Source: Cyathus striatus
Taxonomy: Eukaryota > Basidiomycota > Agaricomycetes > Agaricales > Nidulariaceae
Assembly (NCBI GenBank): GCA_025738555.1
Contig: JAOVFP010000003.1
Coordinates: 5,952,001-6,016,000, forward strand
DNA length: 64,000 nt
Direction: 5' to 3'
The position numbers were made by a program, and so were the translations under genes. The number at the start of each line of letters is the position of its first letter. Within the stretch, counting starts at the first letter, position 1. Positions 31,140 through 43,831 of the stretch are shown piece after piece. A model generated the notes under the pieces. It was not told the DNA's origin. It saw nothing but the letters and a program-made list of their open reading frames with translations, and searched no databases.

Positions 31140-33205
31140 ATATATTGGTGTTTTCACGATTGGGAGGCCAGAAGAACGTGTATGATCAGCGCCCGGATGA
31201 AAATGTTCAGAATCGACTTTCGATCTATGACTGGAATTCCGTAAAACAGGCGTTGGATAATTCTGCCTAATGGAACACGAGGAGCTCCTGCGGATGGAAG
31301 CATGTACACGGAGCGTACGGTGCATCGATTATATATGCGCCGCCGACAAGCACGATGTCTGGAATGAGGCTGGACTTCAGATATTCATGTCACATGAACT
31401 TTTACTGGAATGAAGAGGCTTCCTGGTAGAGGTTACTAATGATTATCTAGGAAGAGAGACATACATGGCTCCATTGAAGATGATGATGGATGACTCGGGA
31501 GACTAAGAAACTTCCCAGAAACTCCGCCGCCCCTCACCGTCTCACCGCCTCATGTAAACAAAAGCGGAATCCCAGCCCTGATAACATCCGCGTCGCCTGG
31601 CCATACGAGGTCCCTTTAGCTACGGAGCCTGCAGGGTCTTCCCGATGTTTGTTGAGCGCGAGTCATCAAATGCGGTCGCCACCGTTAAATCCGCAGTCGA
31701 TGTACCTACGAAGTAACGAAGCATATAAATGCTATCCTCGCGAGATCCTCCGCGGAAAAGAAGAGAATTTTTCAAAGGTCAATGAAGTGTATAAGCACCA
31801 GTGGACGATATGAAAGGCTGCGCTAGAGAGGCTTTCGAGTTTGGTAACTTCTTATGGTCACATCCTGTACACGTGCCTACCAAGTCAGGCGCCTACGAAT
31901 TCGATTCTTAGCTTCGTGCCGCACAACATCGGGAGTCCCAGTTGACGTTGGCACTCGGACGTTACTGTGCTAATGGGATACTGTACCTCGATCCTGACAC
32001 CGGTTATGTGACTCTCTGAAGTACTCCTGAAACTGTATTTCCTACTCCTGTGTTTCCTGGCAGTTTCTGTACGAGTAACATGCCCCAGTTCACGCTCTTT
32101 AGCTCTATTCTCCATTTAAGACCTGACGAAAGTGAGGCGGTGAACCTGTTAAAGAACAATGCGAAGCTGGGATAAAGGATCCGCCGTAACAATTTCGGGG
32201 ACAATAATGAAATCAGAAACTTTTAGGCTGAAGAACATGTGTACATCTTAGGGTGAATCTACCTTTACGTAGGTGTGGTAAACTCACGACAATAAATGTC
32301 AGGACGCATGTTCGCTCCTTATTACCATAGATACTATGTCTGTCTCTTCCTGCCTTATTATATCTCTGTGGTCGTCTGGGTGCAGGAGCTCGAGCGCCCA
32401 AGCCACACCAGTTCTTGCAAGTTTTGACATACGAAACTTCTGCGCCGTGTCGGATTCGACTTGCGATTGTATTCCGTAGAGCCTTAGAGGGAATTACCTG
32501 ATGCTTATTTTAAGTTTCTATATACAGGTCACGACAGAGGGTTTAAGGCCCTGTAGGCTGCGATTTCGTACAGATCGCAGATCATTTAGCTAACGAGTTA
32601 CGACAGCGTTTTGACCATCCAATGAATCAGGAGTTCCAGCAAAAATGATTACTAGAATTACGAGGTTCATGACGTTTCCAGGTTGCATATACGTTCGGTA
32701 ATGATAGGTCAGTGGTATTTGTTTTTTACGTTCTGGGCACACGTATGAAACCCTACGCAATCACGCTGGCAGAGCATGCTCGTTTTGGCAGGACTATTAG
32801 TAACCGAAGTTAATTATCCGCAAAGGGATGTCACTAGCGTTCCGTACAGTAAAACGTAAGCTAGCATAAAAGTATGCGAAGTCTTATTATGCGAAGCCTT
32901 ATTTGAGCTTTGTTGCAACCTTGTTGTAGCTATACAAGTCCAGTGCTCTATTTTTATCTTTGTGGGACCTGGTGCTTCAGAAGCTTCAAGATCTAAAGAT
33001 GACGGCTTCTATGTTTCCCTGTACAGTATGTATGCGGAACCAGGAAGACGGACTGCGCCACGATTATTTGGAGTGGACTTAGTATGACGCTTTTTAAAAG
33101 GGAGGCCCTCCTCTTTAGTGCAACCCTATTCTCCTGTTCTTCTTAATACTTTCTAGCGTGAGCTCCTTTTATTTCTACAGATTTCTCAGCTAATCGTATT
33201 ATTTT
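31140..33205. other. Gene-poor region, nothing recognised
   Basis: About 2 kb. Frames at 31490-31813 (+) and 31885-32115 (-) have no domain or splice support. A TATA-like AAAAGGG and pyrimidine run near 33095-33150 probably belong to the next gene's promoter. Confidence 0.4.
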
Positions 33206-33210
33206 TCAGT

Positions 33211-34730
33211 ATGCCGGTTCATAGATCCATTCATGCTTTGGAGGAATCCTTATCACGACTGTGCAGCTTATCCCATGTTCAACGCTTAAAGAATTCTTCA
33301 CTTTCGATAGATGAAGTATGCACGAGTATTCATCACGCGTTGCACAAATTCTAACGTCCTCCTAGCAGGTTTCATCCACATACATTCCATCTACAGGTTC
33401 TCCGACATTTGAAAGCTTACCGGTTGAATTGCAGATTGAAATATTCGTTCATTGTTCACCGACGTACCCTAAACTGTCTAAGCAAGCATTCCCATTGCTA
33501 CTATTGAAAGTTTGCAAAGGCTGGAGGGCATTGATTACCTCGACTCCTAGATTATGGTCATCCTTCGAAATTGAGGTCAAGGGATCGCCAGTTAACACCT
33601 TCGAGTACGATATGAACATTTTAGCAGCCCTAGAAATGTGGTTGAAGCGTTCGAGATCATACCCTCTTTCGTTCAAGATTGTTCATCAGCCCTATACCAG
33701 CGGGCTGTTGCCCGATATGCGCTCTGCAAGGATAATGGAGATGCTTGTATCTCATTCAGATCGGTGGAAACATGCACATATTATTGTTCCCAATATTTGC
33801 CTCGCTGTAGCTCAGCCATTGGTGCCACATCGGTTTCCAAGCCTGCTGTCTCTTACACTCCAAACGAATGGTCCATGGGAACCGGAAGTACCCTTCGACA
33901 TTCATTCACTTGGTGTTTCATGGTCACAGCTCACGTCCCTCGATTTACAGCCCGACTACAATCATTTGTTGACTTTGGACGATCTGTTATGGATTCTCTC
34001 CGAAGCTGTAAATCTGAAGTCGTGCACTTTGGGCGCTGATTGCATTCTTAGTGCAGATGCAAGGAAGATCGACTGTATTCACAGGCCAGCATTAGAAGAC
34101 CTCAAAATAGTCTTCCAGGGGGGACTTAACTCTGGCGATGGTGAGAGACCGGAGCAACACATGGTGGACTTCCTTACCCTTCTTATGCTTCCGTCTATAC
34201 GCAGCTTCCAAATGGAGTGGCTGGTACAATGGAATGGCATTGGTGGTTTGGACAGCTGGTCTCCTATTCACCAATCCCAATTCGCGTCATTTCTTCGGCA
34301 CATTGGAAACACCGTCGAAACACTGGGTCTAATATATCTTCCTCTTGGAAGAGATGTCGTATTGCAGTGTATCAAGCACGTTCCGAATGTCAAGTTGCTT
34401 GACATTCGAAGCTCTTTTGCGGAGGAACGGAATGATCCAGTAACTGATGACTTTTTCCGAGCTCTTACTGTCAATTCTTCGGCCCTGGACAGCCGTTCAT
34501 CTACGGCCTCTCTTCCAACACTCCAAGAAATATCTCTCATGTGCAATGGCAGCTCCTATCACCCCGCTACGTTGTTGACAATGATACAATCACGCAGGGA
34601 GTCTGGAAAGCAGCTAAAGAAAGTTCACCTTGTCACCATGACGTCAGTACCAGATGTGGTGTACGAGAGTCTCAATCTTTTCAGGATAGATGGATTAGAT
34701 GTTACTATTGACACTATTAATATTCGATAG
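33211..34730 (+). CDS. F-box protein (Agaricomycete type, LRR-like C-terminus)
   Basis: Exons join(33211..33315,33369..34730), 488 residues; donor GAA|GTATGC, acceptor TAGCAG. After a short helical N-terminus the F-box begins FESLPVELQIEIFVHC and continues LLLLKVCKGWRALITSTPRLW, the usual pattern of the large F-box family in mushrooms. The rest has leucine-rich-repeat-like spacing (SLTLQTN, SLDLQPDYNHL, TLGLIYLPLGRDVVLQC, VKLLDIRSSF). The protein should act as a substrate receptor of an SCF ubiquitin ligase. Target unknown. Confidence 0.88.
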
Positions 34731-35324
34731 GCGCTTCCAAATCTCCGAGTGCATAAGGAAGCTCCGAGTACAGGACATTGATAATCAGGTTTCGGATTTA
34801 TGGGAAATCAAGGACAGACTTCATTTGGACATTTGGACATTTGGACTACATATTTTTGGATGATCTACATAGGATACTTAAGGATACATATCACCTTACA
34901 TGCACGTTACTTATACATACTTAATTACATGTACTACATAGTACTAGTGTTTAGCACAAACTGCCACACTGAGGTTGATTTGATGTCGTCTTCAGACTTC
35001 TAAGTCTTCGAAGACAACAATAAACATAACAAGAAGCCAATAGGCAATGCATTGATTGTTGACGTGGACGGGCGGCAGTATTATTACATTTGACACTATT
35101 TTAGTACATAGCTATTAGCAGCTACGCGTAACACTCGAAACTTAAGTAGACGCGTCAATCACAATGTCACGAGTTCTGAGTGTCAAAATCACGTGTGTCA
35201 ATTTTGCGATGAAGCGCTTGAAATTGTGAAGCGCGTTAGCTTGCTTCAAGTTTACTTCGTCTTCAACTTTTAAGTTCGCTTTAACTATACCCATTTTCTA
35301 ACCTCCCAACCAAAACAGAACATA
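34731..35324. other. Intergenic spacer
   Basis: About 600 bases with AT-rich TACATA-type sequence near 34850-34950 and the NOP9 promoter; no gene seen. Confidence 0.4.
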
Positions 35325-38286
35325 ATGCCGAGAGAAAACCGGAAAAGAGGAAAGAAACATAAGAAAAATACTGAAGAAGCGTCTCAATCTCATTCATATG
35401 ATCACCCAAGTGCAGCGCTTGCGGAACCAGAACTAGAGCCAATTGGAGAGCCCTCATGGATGATCAATTCGAAGGATCGTGAAGAGTTTAACCCAGAAGC
35501 TCCCTTTGGATATGTTGATACCGATTTGAAGGCGTATTTCCGGACTGTAGACGTCCAACTTCGAGACTGGCAAGAGGGCCAGGATGAAGAGCCTGTGGAT
35601 GAGGATGTTGACCCAAACGAACGTACGTTGCTCACTTTCTTTCGAGGAAGCTGTTCATAATCTGTGCGGGATAGAAAGGCATATGTTCTTTAGCGCTGCG
35701 TTAACAGAGATGCGCGGAAAGGAAAAGCAACTGGCAACCGATCCCGACTGCTCCGTCATTTTGGAGAGAATGTCGTACTCCATGGATGATACCGTTCGTC
35801 GCGTATTTTTTGACAGCTTGACTGGCTCGTAAGTAAAATGAAATGCTTTCACAACGAGTAGCCCACTTACCGAATGCGCGTATACAGATTCAAAACACTT
35901 TCTATGCATCGGTTTGCATCACATGTCTGCCAAACCTTCTTTGCCATTGCCAGAGATACTGTATCAAGAGAGGCATGTATTTACACTGTTTTTTTATGGC
36001 TACTAGCTTATGAAACCACCCAGACTAAAGGAATTTTCCCTTCAGTGCTGACGTCTGATGATCAGGGAGAGCTGCGAACTGTGACCCAGCTTGTGTTGGG
36101 CGCATGTGAGGTATGTGTCTGGAATTAAAATTTGAATCTTGCTTTCTGAATTCTCTGCAGGAGCTGTTGCCGTATTTGTCGACATTGATTATGGATCCAT
36201 TTGCTTCCCACGTTATACGAAGCCTTCTTGTCCTCCTTTGCCCTAATCTTTCGGTAGCGGAAGATAGCAGCCACTCAGCAATGCGCTCCAAAAAAAGCGC
36301 TACGTGGAAAGCGAAACAGGGCCCCATGAAATCAGTTTTCGCTGACAGCAAGGGCAAGAGTAGAGAAATGCCTATCAAAAGTGTTCCTCCTGAATTTTCC
36401 CGGATGGCGCGTCGTTTCGTCGAAGCGCTCGCCGAACAACTTGATGACAACGAAGTCCGCGCCCTTGCGGCCAGTCGGGTCGCAAGCCCGTCTCTGCAGG
36501 TAATTTTTGTGTTGTTATGATGACAGTCGCTAATACGTTGTGTTCAGTTAATTTTGGAAGTTGAAGCTGACCAAAACCTATCGAATGAGGCCAGGTCATT
36601 GATGGATCGGGTAATGGTTGGAATCATAGCTTTATGTCGTACGTCGTGCTCGTTTCAACTGCACACCAATGCTCACCGTGTAACAGGGGAGGACCCTGAT
36701 GCATTACCCGAGGAGTCTGATTACCTTGGGACTCTCCTTCGCGATACTACTTCTTCTCACCTCCTGGAAACGATCGTTTTACGTTGCCCAGAAGATGCCT
36801 TCAAAGTTTTATGGGCAGTTTATTTCAAAGGAAAGTTACCGCGCTTGAGTATACATCCAGTGGCCAATTTCGTACTTGCAAAGGCGCTCGAAAGGATTTC
36901 GGCAGAGCAGTTATCTGAAGCATGCGCTGAGTTGGATGGTTCGTGGGGTAAAATCATAAGTGAATCGTGTTCATTGTCGTCATGGAAATGCTTCTGACCA
37001 CAACTCCAGAGGCATCACGGACTGGTGTTATCCGAGCGTTTATCGACAGAGCAGCAACTTTACAGACGCTAGGCGATGCTATAATTGAGGTGTGTGTGTT
37101 GCAGACCATATAGACTAGGATGCGTGCTGATATTCTATTGAGGCTGTATGCTCTAGCTTCGAGCTTACGACTCTCGATGACAAGCTGCTACTCGTGCCAT
37201 GTGTTTTATCCTTGTTGCCCATACAGGCGAGTTCTTTCCTTTACTTTTCAGTTCATCTTGTGAATATGTATCATAGGAGTATAAGACGACGAAAGCATCT
37301 GCAAAATCCGCCAATAAAGCAGAAAAGTCTAATGGTCATCGTGATCGCCAACCAAATACTCATGATTACCTTGAGCCGAAAGTCCAGGGTGCTGTACTAC
37401 TCCAGTCCTTACTTCGCCTTCCGGACCCACACCACTTGTTAATTATTGAGAGGTCAGCAATTATAGATAGTCACGCTCCTCCTTAATTAACTTTTGCAAC
37501 AGCATCAAGTCGTTGCCAGTGGAGGAGCGTATAAAAATGGCACACAACCCCTCCGCTTCACGGGTTTACGATGTCCTACTAGAATCTCCTACCGTTTCAT
37601 CCAAAAATAAGAGACAATTCGTAATGGACTTTATAGACCACTATCACGAACTCGTGGATGATCGAATAGGAAGCCGTGTAGGGGATCGCTGCTGGGCGTT
37701 TGCTGATACCTACCTTAAAGTTAGTATTCGCCTTCCTATCTCGCGTTCGAAATGTGTCTGATGCTAGAGTACACAGGAAAAAATTGCACGCTCACTATTT
37801 GCCCATGAACTTACATTGGCCGGATCTTTCTACGGAAAATACTTTGCACGTAATCTTAACATGTATCTCTTGAAACGCAAGCCCGATGAATGGCGCAGTA
37901 TGCAAGCAGAGCGCAAGAACCAATCGACTATGGAACCACTTTCGAAGGCGGTAAAAGCTCTATCGACAGAGCCAACGAAATCTGAAGCTGTAGCTCTACC
38001 ACCTATGTCAGAGAGCAAGAAACGCAAGCGGAAGGCCCATCCGGAAGACGAGATTGATGCTCTCTTTGACAGTGCTCTGGGTAAAAAGGTCAAAAAGGCT
38101 GCCTTAGGGGACCATGTGGATATCCCTAAGCCTGACGCCACTTCGAAAACTAAAACTGAAAAAGACGAGAAGTCTAAAAAGAAGAAGGAAAGGCGGAAGG
38201 ATGATGATGGCTTACAGGATGTTTTGGGTGCGATACGCGCAGCGCCCAAGGACGACAAGTCGCATAAAAAGAAACGTAAGACTTAG
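35325..38286 (+). CDS. NOP9: Nucleolar pumilio-repeat protein Nop9
   Basis: Twelve exons: join(35325..35622,35675..35828,35888..35976,36046..36110,36161..36499,36548..36638,36687..36959,37010..37089,37143..37226,37277..37452,37503..37719,37777..38286), 791 residues. It has a basic nucleolar N-terminus ([13 protein letters not shown]), then pumilio-like repeats ([106 protein letters not shown]). A Lys-rich tail (KKKRKT) ends the protein. Nop9 binds the ITS1/D-site region of pre-rRNA and times 18S maturation. The exon 9 donor is GC (CAG|GCGAGT); the GT alternative would shift into a stop. The exon 3 end (GGCAT|GTATTT) is the least certain junction. Confidence 0.92.
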
Positions 38287-38441
38287 TAGAAGTAGTGCTA
38301 TGTTATATATTTCTTATTATGTCGTGGAATACATCTACTCGAGCAATTGTTCTGATTCGAAAATCTCCGGCGGTCGAGTATGGTCGAGTTCAGCCTGCTC
38401 AAGTCGCGATGCGTGACAGTGTGACATACTTCCTTTGCCCG

Positions 38442-39458
38442 ATGCATTCCATTACCCGCCTTCGGGCTCTCCAACCACAATTCCGTTCGTGGCAACCCTC
38501 ACTTGCTTTTCCTCGTAATGTACATAGGTTAGCGTGCAGGTCATCAAGGACGAATTCCTTACAGGCTCCGCAAGTCATGCGAAGGCCTGGTGTCAAGGAA
38601 CAGCTGCAACGAAGAGGATACTCGGCTGAACGCGACCGTGCAGCAGTCGGGGTGAGTTATTAAAGGCTCTGGACTCTGCTAACGAGGAGCTCATACCGTA
38701 TGCAATAGGTCTTTACACCATTGTCGGCTGCCCTCTTCGTAGCCGCCGGTACAGGACTGTTCTTCTACTTCCGCTATGAAAAGGCGAGATTGATCGAGGA
38801 ACGCGGTGTGTCCTGCCTTATTCATTGGTCTGGCACGCGCATTAACGTTTTCCAGAGAAGGAACGCGCCAGCAAAGCATATGGTCGGCCAAAACTTGGTG
38901 GTCCCTTCTCTCTGGCAACGCATGATGGCAAAACTTTCACCGAAAAGGATCTCGAGGGCAAATGGTCATTGGTATACTTCGGATTCACAAACTGTCCTGA
39001 CATCTGCCCAGCAGAGATGGACAAGGTCACCGAAATAATGAACACAGTTGGTGGGTAGTGCATTTCTCTCGTTCCCGATACATGTATTTAATGACACAAC
39101 AGAGAAGGAGTACGGCAACATCTTCCAGCCTGTTTTTGTTACGGTCGACCCTGCACGTGACACACCAGCGCGTGTTGCTAAATATCTCGAGGATTTCCAT
39201 CAACGTTACATTGGCCTTATAGGCGACTATGATACGACGAAGGGCGTATGCAAAGCATACCGTGTGTACTTCTCTACCCCACCTAATGCCGATCCCAATG
39301 GCGATTATTTGGTCGACCATTCCATATTTGTATATCTAATGGATCCTGAGGGCAAGTTTGTGGATGCATTCGGACAGAATGTCACGGCGGAGGACGCCAT
39401 ACAAAAGATACGCGAAGCTGTTGTGGATTGGAAGCAGGAAACCGGAAACGTGGTATGA
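38442..39458 (+). CDS. SCO1: Mitochondrial copper chaperone Sco1
   Basis: Exons join(38442..38651,38709..38805,38856..39050,39103..39458), 285 residues. The N-terminus is Arg-rich without acids, as for a mitochondrial presequence (SITRLRALQPQFRSW), ending RRGYS. One membrane helix follows (LSAALFVAAGTGLFFYF). The thioredoxin-like domain has the copper-binding Cys pair CPDIC (149 and 153) and the distal His 240 (YLVDHS), plus PVFVTVDPARDTP. Sco1 delivers copper to the CuA site of cytochrome c oxidase subunit 2 at the inner membrane. In-frame upstream ATGs (38409, 38319) exist; 38442 gives the best presequence. It follows NOP9 by only 155 bases on the same strand. Confidence 0.93.
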
Positions 39459-39638
39459 TCTTTCACAGAATAACTTTTGTAATACAAAGAAACAGTAATA
39501 TATACACCCCCTCTCACAATGGCTCTGGTACTACATTCCTACAGGTACTCATTCATTATTTCTTTAACATGGTGATGTTTCAGTAACTATTGCTAGTTGA
39601 TGTCTAGGCCTTGTGGTAACTTACATGCTCAGTTTCGC

Positions 39639-40851
39639 TTACTGGCACAAAATGGTAAACGCTCTGCTAATAACGTTCATTGTATCTCTGGTTATTCCTT
39701 TGTGCTCAGCTGCAAGAAGAGACAAGTCTGTTTCAGCATCACTCGCTCCAGCAGCACGTAAACTGATTGCCCCTACTTCCACCACTCGTTGTTTAGAAGC
39801 CTCATCTTTGAATCTCTGCGGATAAAACCCGACACCATTCACCAGCTCCCGTCCATAGGAAACCAATAATCTCCTTTGAAAGCTTAGTGAAGGGGGCTCC
39901 TTTAAAGCGTTTCGGAATGCCGCGAGCATGGAATTGGTAAATATTTCCACTCGCTTTGAACCCTCGACGGGTGTAGCTGCATTCAAAATATGTAGGTGAA
40001 GATGCGAAACTGTTATCATTGATTACAGTTATTCAGAAGCGATCATAGCTGGTCCACTTACTGAACATTCCTAATTCAGATGATGCCGAGGAGATGCTGA
40101 AGTATTCCCAATCAATCAATGTGACGTTAGCCATGGCACCCACGAGAACACTCCCTGGCCAGAAGTCCCACATTCCAAATCGGTCATCCCCCTCATTCTC
40201 CTGTAACATCGAATGTAGGATCCTCTCGGAAAGTTGCAATGCGTCAGGCATCATTTGTCTTGATGACATGGCCTCCTTTGCAAGTCCAGACAAATACTTC
40301 GCAATATCCGATCCAACCTCGCCGCTGGATACGGTGTTGATTACATCTTCAGGTGGAACCCCAGTATCGTGGTACAGTGCTGCATGGAGTTTTCCCAAGT
40401 CTGTTGCAATAGCTTCAACCTGACCATGGTCTCCATCATCCGACAAAAGGTACTCCTGCAGAGCCTTCATGTTTCCAAGGTCCGATATCCAGAGTACTCG
40501 ACTCTTCTCGTCGAATAATATAAGCTCTGGCACGCTAATCCTATCAAACAGCTTCAAGACAGTTGACATATCGGTATATCGTGGCTCTAGACCATTGATA
40601 ATATCAAGTGCCTTTGCTTCGACGAATTGCCGGTGCACAGATAAAGGGTGGGAAGGATCTACGGCGACATATGGTGGTGCGTACTTAAGAATCGCGGATT
40701 TCAGGGTTCGGGATTGAAAAGATACGGGTGGGTTGAATGTCACGCGAGCGGTATGGTTTGTATAACCTCCCGTAAGGACCTCGACATTACATTGATTAGT
40801 GGATAATGATAGGATGGACGCGATATAAGATGAGAAGTCAAATTGAGTCAT
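39639..40851 (-). CDS. Phosphotransferase (APH/choline-kinase fold) enzyme
   Basis: Exons complement(join(39639..40009,40062..40851)), 386 residues; donor TTCA|GTAAGT, acceptor AACAG. Features of the aminoglycoside-phosphotransferase superfamily are visible. A glycine-containing nucleotide loop (VEVLTGGYTNHTARV) is followed by a Lys-bearing strand (SAILKYAPPYVA) and an acidic helix. Where the catalytic loop is expected the text is MWDFWPGSVLVG, and the metal site reads VTLIDWEYFS. The usual HGD in the loop is replaced by WDFWPGS, as in some fungal members. The C-terminal half is helical. Such enzymes phosphorylate small hydroxylated metabolites, for example methylthioribose or choline-like compounds; the substrate is unknown. 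It converges on SCO1. Confidence 0.8.
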
Positions 40852-41193
40852 AAAGGATGTAGTAGGCTGGGACCGACGATTACATGCAGTCCTTCATGAG
40901 AATCAAGGTCAACGTCATCCACACGCCAGTGGTGATCTTTAAATAAGTAGACTCCCACTCGAGTCTCGTTCGGATTGCATCCGGAAGCTTCATTTTGCCT
41001 TATAACGCTGTAAGTGAACCATGTACACATTTAAACGAGTCTGATAATATTTTGCGTCTCTCCAGAAATATGCGTGCCTGTTATTTTCAGTATAACTTTA
41101 AGTATGGACACGTCGAAGTAACGTGGAAGTAACTCATCATGTTGCGCAGATCAGGGAAGGCCTAATAAATGTATCCTCTGACTACTTTTACAA

Positions 41194-41273
41194 GGCAACA
41201 TGGCCGAGCGGTCTAAGGCGCCAGAATCAGGATCTGGTCTTTCGGGGCGTGAGTTCGAATCTCACTGTTGTCA
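41194..41273 (+). tRNA. tRNA-Leu (anticodon CAG)
   Basis: Acceptor arms GGCAACA and TGTTGTC pair with one G-T wobble, followed by discriminator A. The D-arm contains the A box TGGCCGAGCGG. The anticodon stem CCAGA/TCTGG encloses the loop ATCAGGA, giving anticodon CAG. A short class II variable arm comes next, then the T arm GTGAG-TTCGAAT-CTCAC (B box). No intron. Confidence 0.95.
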
Positions 41274-43831
41274 TTAACTTTTGACCTAGTAGTTTTGAAA
41301 TTCGTTGGAAATGACTACCTTTTTCATGAAGGATATACAACATAAGATGAGAGCCAACTACTAGCTTGAAGTACGTCGACGTTAGTTCCGAGGAAGCTGG
41401 ATTATTTTTACTCTTATCCAATCTTCACACTGTGCGACAATAATGCAGCTGTTCGTGTCATTTGAGTGGGCAACGAACATCAAGAACCACGAAAGTTTCG
41501 GAGAGTATGAAGAAATGGTTGCGAGCGTCATGGGACATGCAGTAAGGTAATATGAGTCTCAGGACGCGCAAGCACCACGAGGTGTTGGGGAGGTAAGTAC
41601 ACATACATGGCACTGTATGAGTACGTGCACACCATGTTACTTATCTTGGTGAATGTATTTCAAGCTCTAGGATTTCCTCTTCATGGTGGACTAAGGCTCA
41701 TGCACAAACTTCTGATGAACAGCCACAAGTTAATTATACGTCTCCGAGTCGCGAGCCCCTATCTGGTCCCCTCAGCCTAACAAACTCTGAGAATAGGTAG
41801 TTCCTGAGAACGACATACATAAAACTTCATGAACAGCCACCACGTGGAAATCCTCGGTGCCAGTCACCTATTCTTCTCCAAGCCATCCCGAGACTTCGGG
41901 GCCAGCTTTGCTGCGCAAAGGTTATATAGGAAGAGTGTACACGATCGAGGTTTGTGTACCGCGAGATTCACGGAATTGAAGTAGATGAGGTACGACCTAT
42001 GGGACAGTGAGAGGCCGAGTTCCGGTATCGCTATTATATCAGATAGTTGCTTTGATAGCGGAAGGAGGGTGTACCATCTTTGAGAGGAGTGAGAACTGTA
42101 GCATTCGGCTACGCTATCACTGCCCGAGGAACCATCCTCGGGTGAGAGAGGCTAAGAGAAAGCGCGAGTTGCTGAGTTATCAAGATGCATCAAACGGACA
42201 GGGAATGAAAATGAAGTGTCTATTGGGTTCTCAGGAAAGTGCGAGAGAGAGGTAGAAACAAATCCCGAGTGATCTACGTGTATACGAGAAGAGTCTTGAG
42301 ATGCTTCCTGTGCAAAAAGTTCGTTATGAACTTCCCACTCGAAGTATTATCAGTGGCCATTCGTCCGATGTTGCAACTCACGAGGCAAGGGTAACTACGC
42401 ATTAGAACTTGATAATATACCATACGCGGAGCAGTTCAGCAAGATAGCCAGAGTCCAGGATCGGCCCTAGAAAATTTTGCGTCTCATTGTGCAAGACGTA
42501 CACGCAGCTTCAGTACCAGGCCTAGTACCGCGCTCTGCTTCTGCTTCTTTTAATACCGTGTCATTGGAAAGCACGAGACAAGAGAAAGAAACGCGATAAG
42601 CCAGCTATCCTTGAACGTGCGTAGACCCTAACATTACGCGACGGCAGCGGTATGAGCATGGGGAACAAGCAGAACTTTACAGTAACCGCAGATCTTTAAC
42701 CAGGATGCGAAATGAAGTGTTCTTGAAAGTATTTGATCAGATTATCGTGTTTCTTCGTACATATTGCAGAGAGTAATGAGAATTTCAGGGGCAGTGATCA
42801 AGTCCCTGATCAGCAATTGCGTACCAGGACAAGGAAGAAGAATGATCTTGAAGAATTGGCAGAACATGAGGGGATGGAAGGAAGCGTTTTTGCAGAAGAC
42901 TAGGGTACTGATCTGATTTTGATATGTCAGGGTCAGCATTGAGAACACGACGGATTTTTAGACCCTTGAAGAGCATGCATGTTTTGTAGTACTTACGTTG
43001 GGCTTGGTGGTTTTACAGTGCACACGAGATAAAACATGCTGCGAAAGATCGCGGTGGAACGCACTGGAGTCTTTGCTGGGCGAATAAAAAGTCGTGAGAG
43101 TGGAGAATGCGCCTACAGAACGCCTACATACATAATTTGAGGTGCTGGTGCTGGCAGCGGATCGATACGATGCTGTAGGATGCTCTGCGGTTCTGCATTC
43201 TCAGACGCAAGTAACGTTTCACTTGGACTTTCTTAGCGGATATAGGCCCCATTCGCTCGATCCCTGGTTTCCTTCTGTGGCCAAAACAAGCACTTGAGAG
43301 TTTGAGTGGGAGGTCCATATTTGGGTTGGCTATTTTGTGATATTGAAGGAGGACGGGAGTGGGTACTTGTCTGTGCTTGTATGTGCGTGTAGAGTGCCCG
43401 ACGGAGATGGCTTGGGCAGTTTGTCGACATGTGAACAAGAGATATCGGTCTCGTTTAGAAGCAGTAGGATTATTTTATGTTCCCCACAGTTGAATTGCGA
43501 AATGGAGATGGATGCTGGGCACTGAGTGAGAAAATTAACGGTTCTATAAATGAGATATGAAGATGAGAAGTTCGGGAAATGACATCCGACGTAACACGTG
43601 TGAATGAAAAGTAAAAAATAAAATGGCAACAAATGTGAGACGACGAGCTGCCTTTGATAACCAGCATATATTATTTTCTTCAAATACGTATCATCTTGTC
43701 TAATATCCTTTCTTTCTCCTCCAGTCCTATCCCGAAACAGGTCCGACCAGTCTACGTCCTTCCCGCCACCATCGGACGTCACCCAGTCTTTCCTTTTAAC
43801 CATCACCTCCCCCTACCCCCCACCACTCAAA
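41274..43831. other. Gene-poor region, nothing recognised
   Basis: About 2.5 kb without a supportable gene. Frames at 42007-42255 (+) and 43124-43438 (-) show no domain, splice consistency or codon regularity. The last few hundred bases are pyrimidine-rich and belong to the EMG1 promoter. Confidence 0.4.

Noticed and set aside
43124..43438. 104-codon minus-strand frame as a gene
   Set aside because: No domain, poor composition regularity, overlapped by other random frames.
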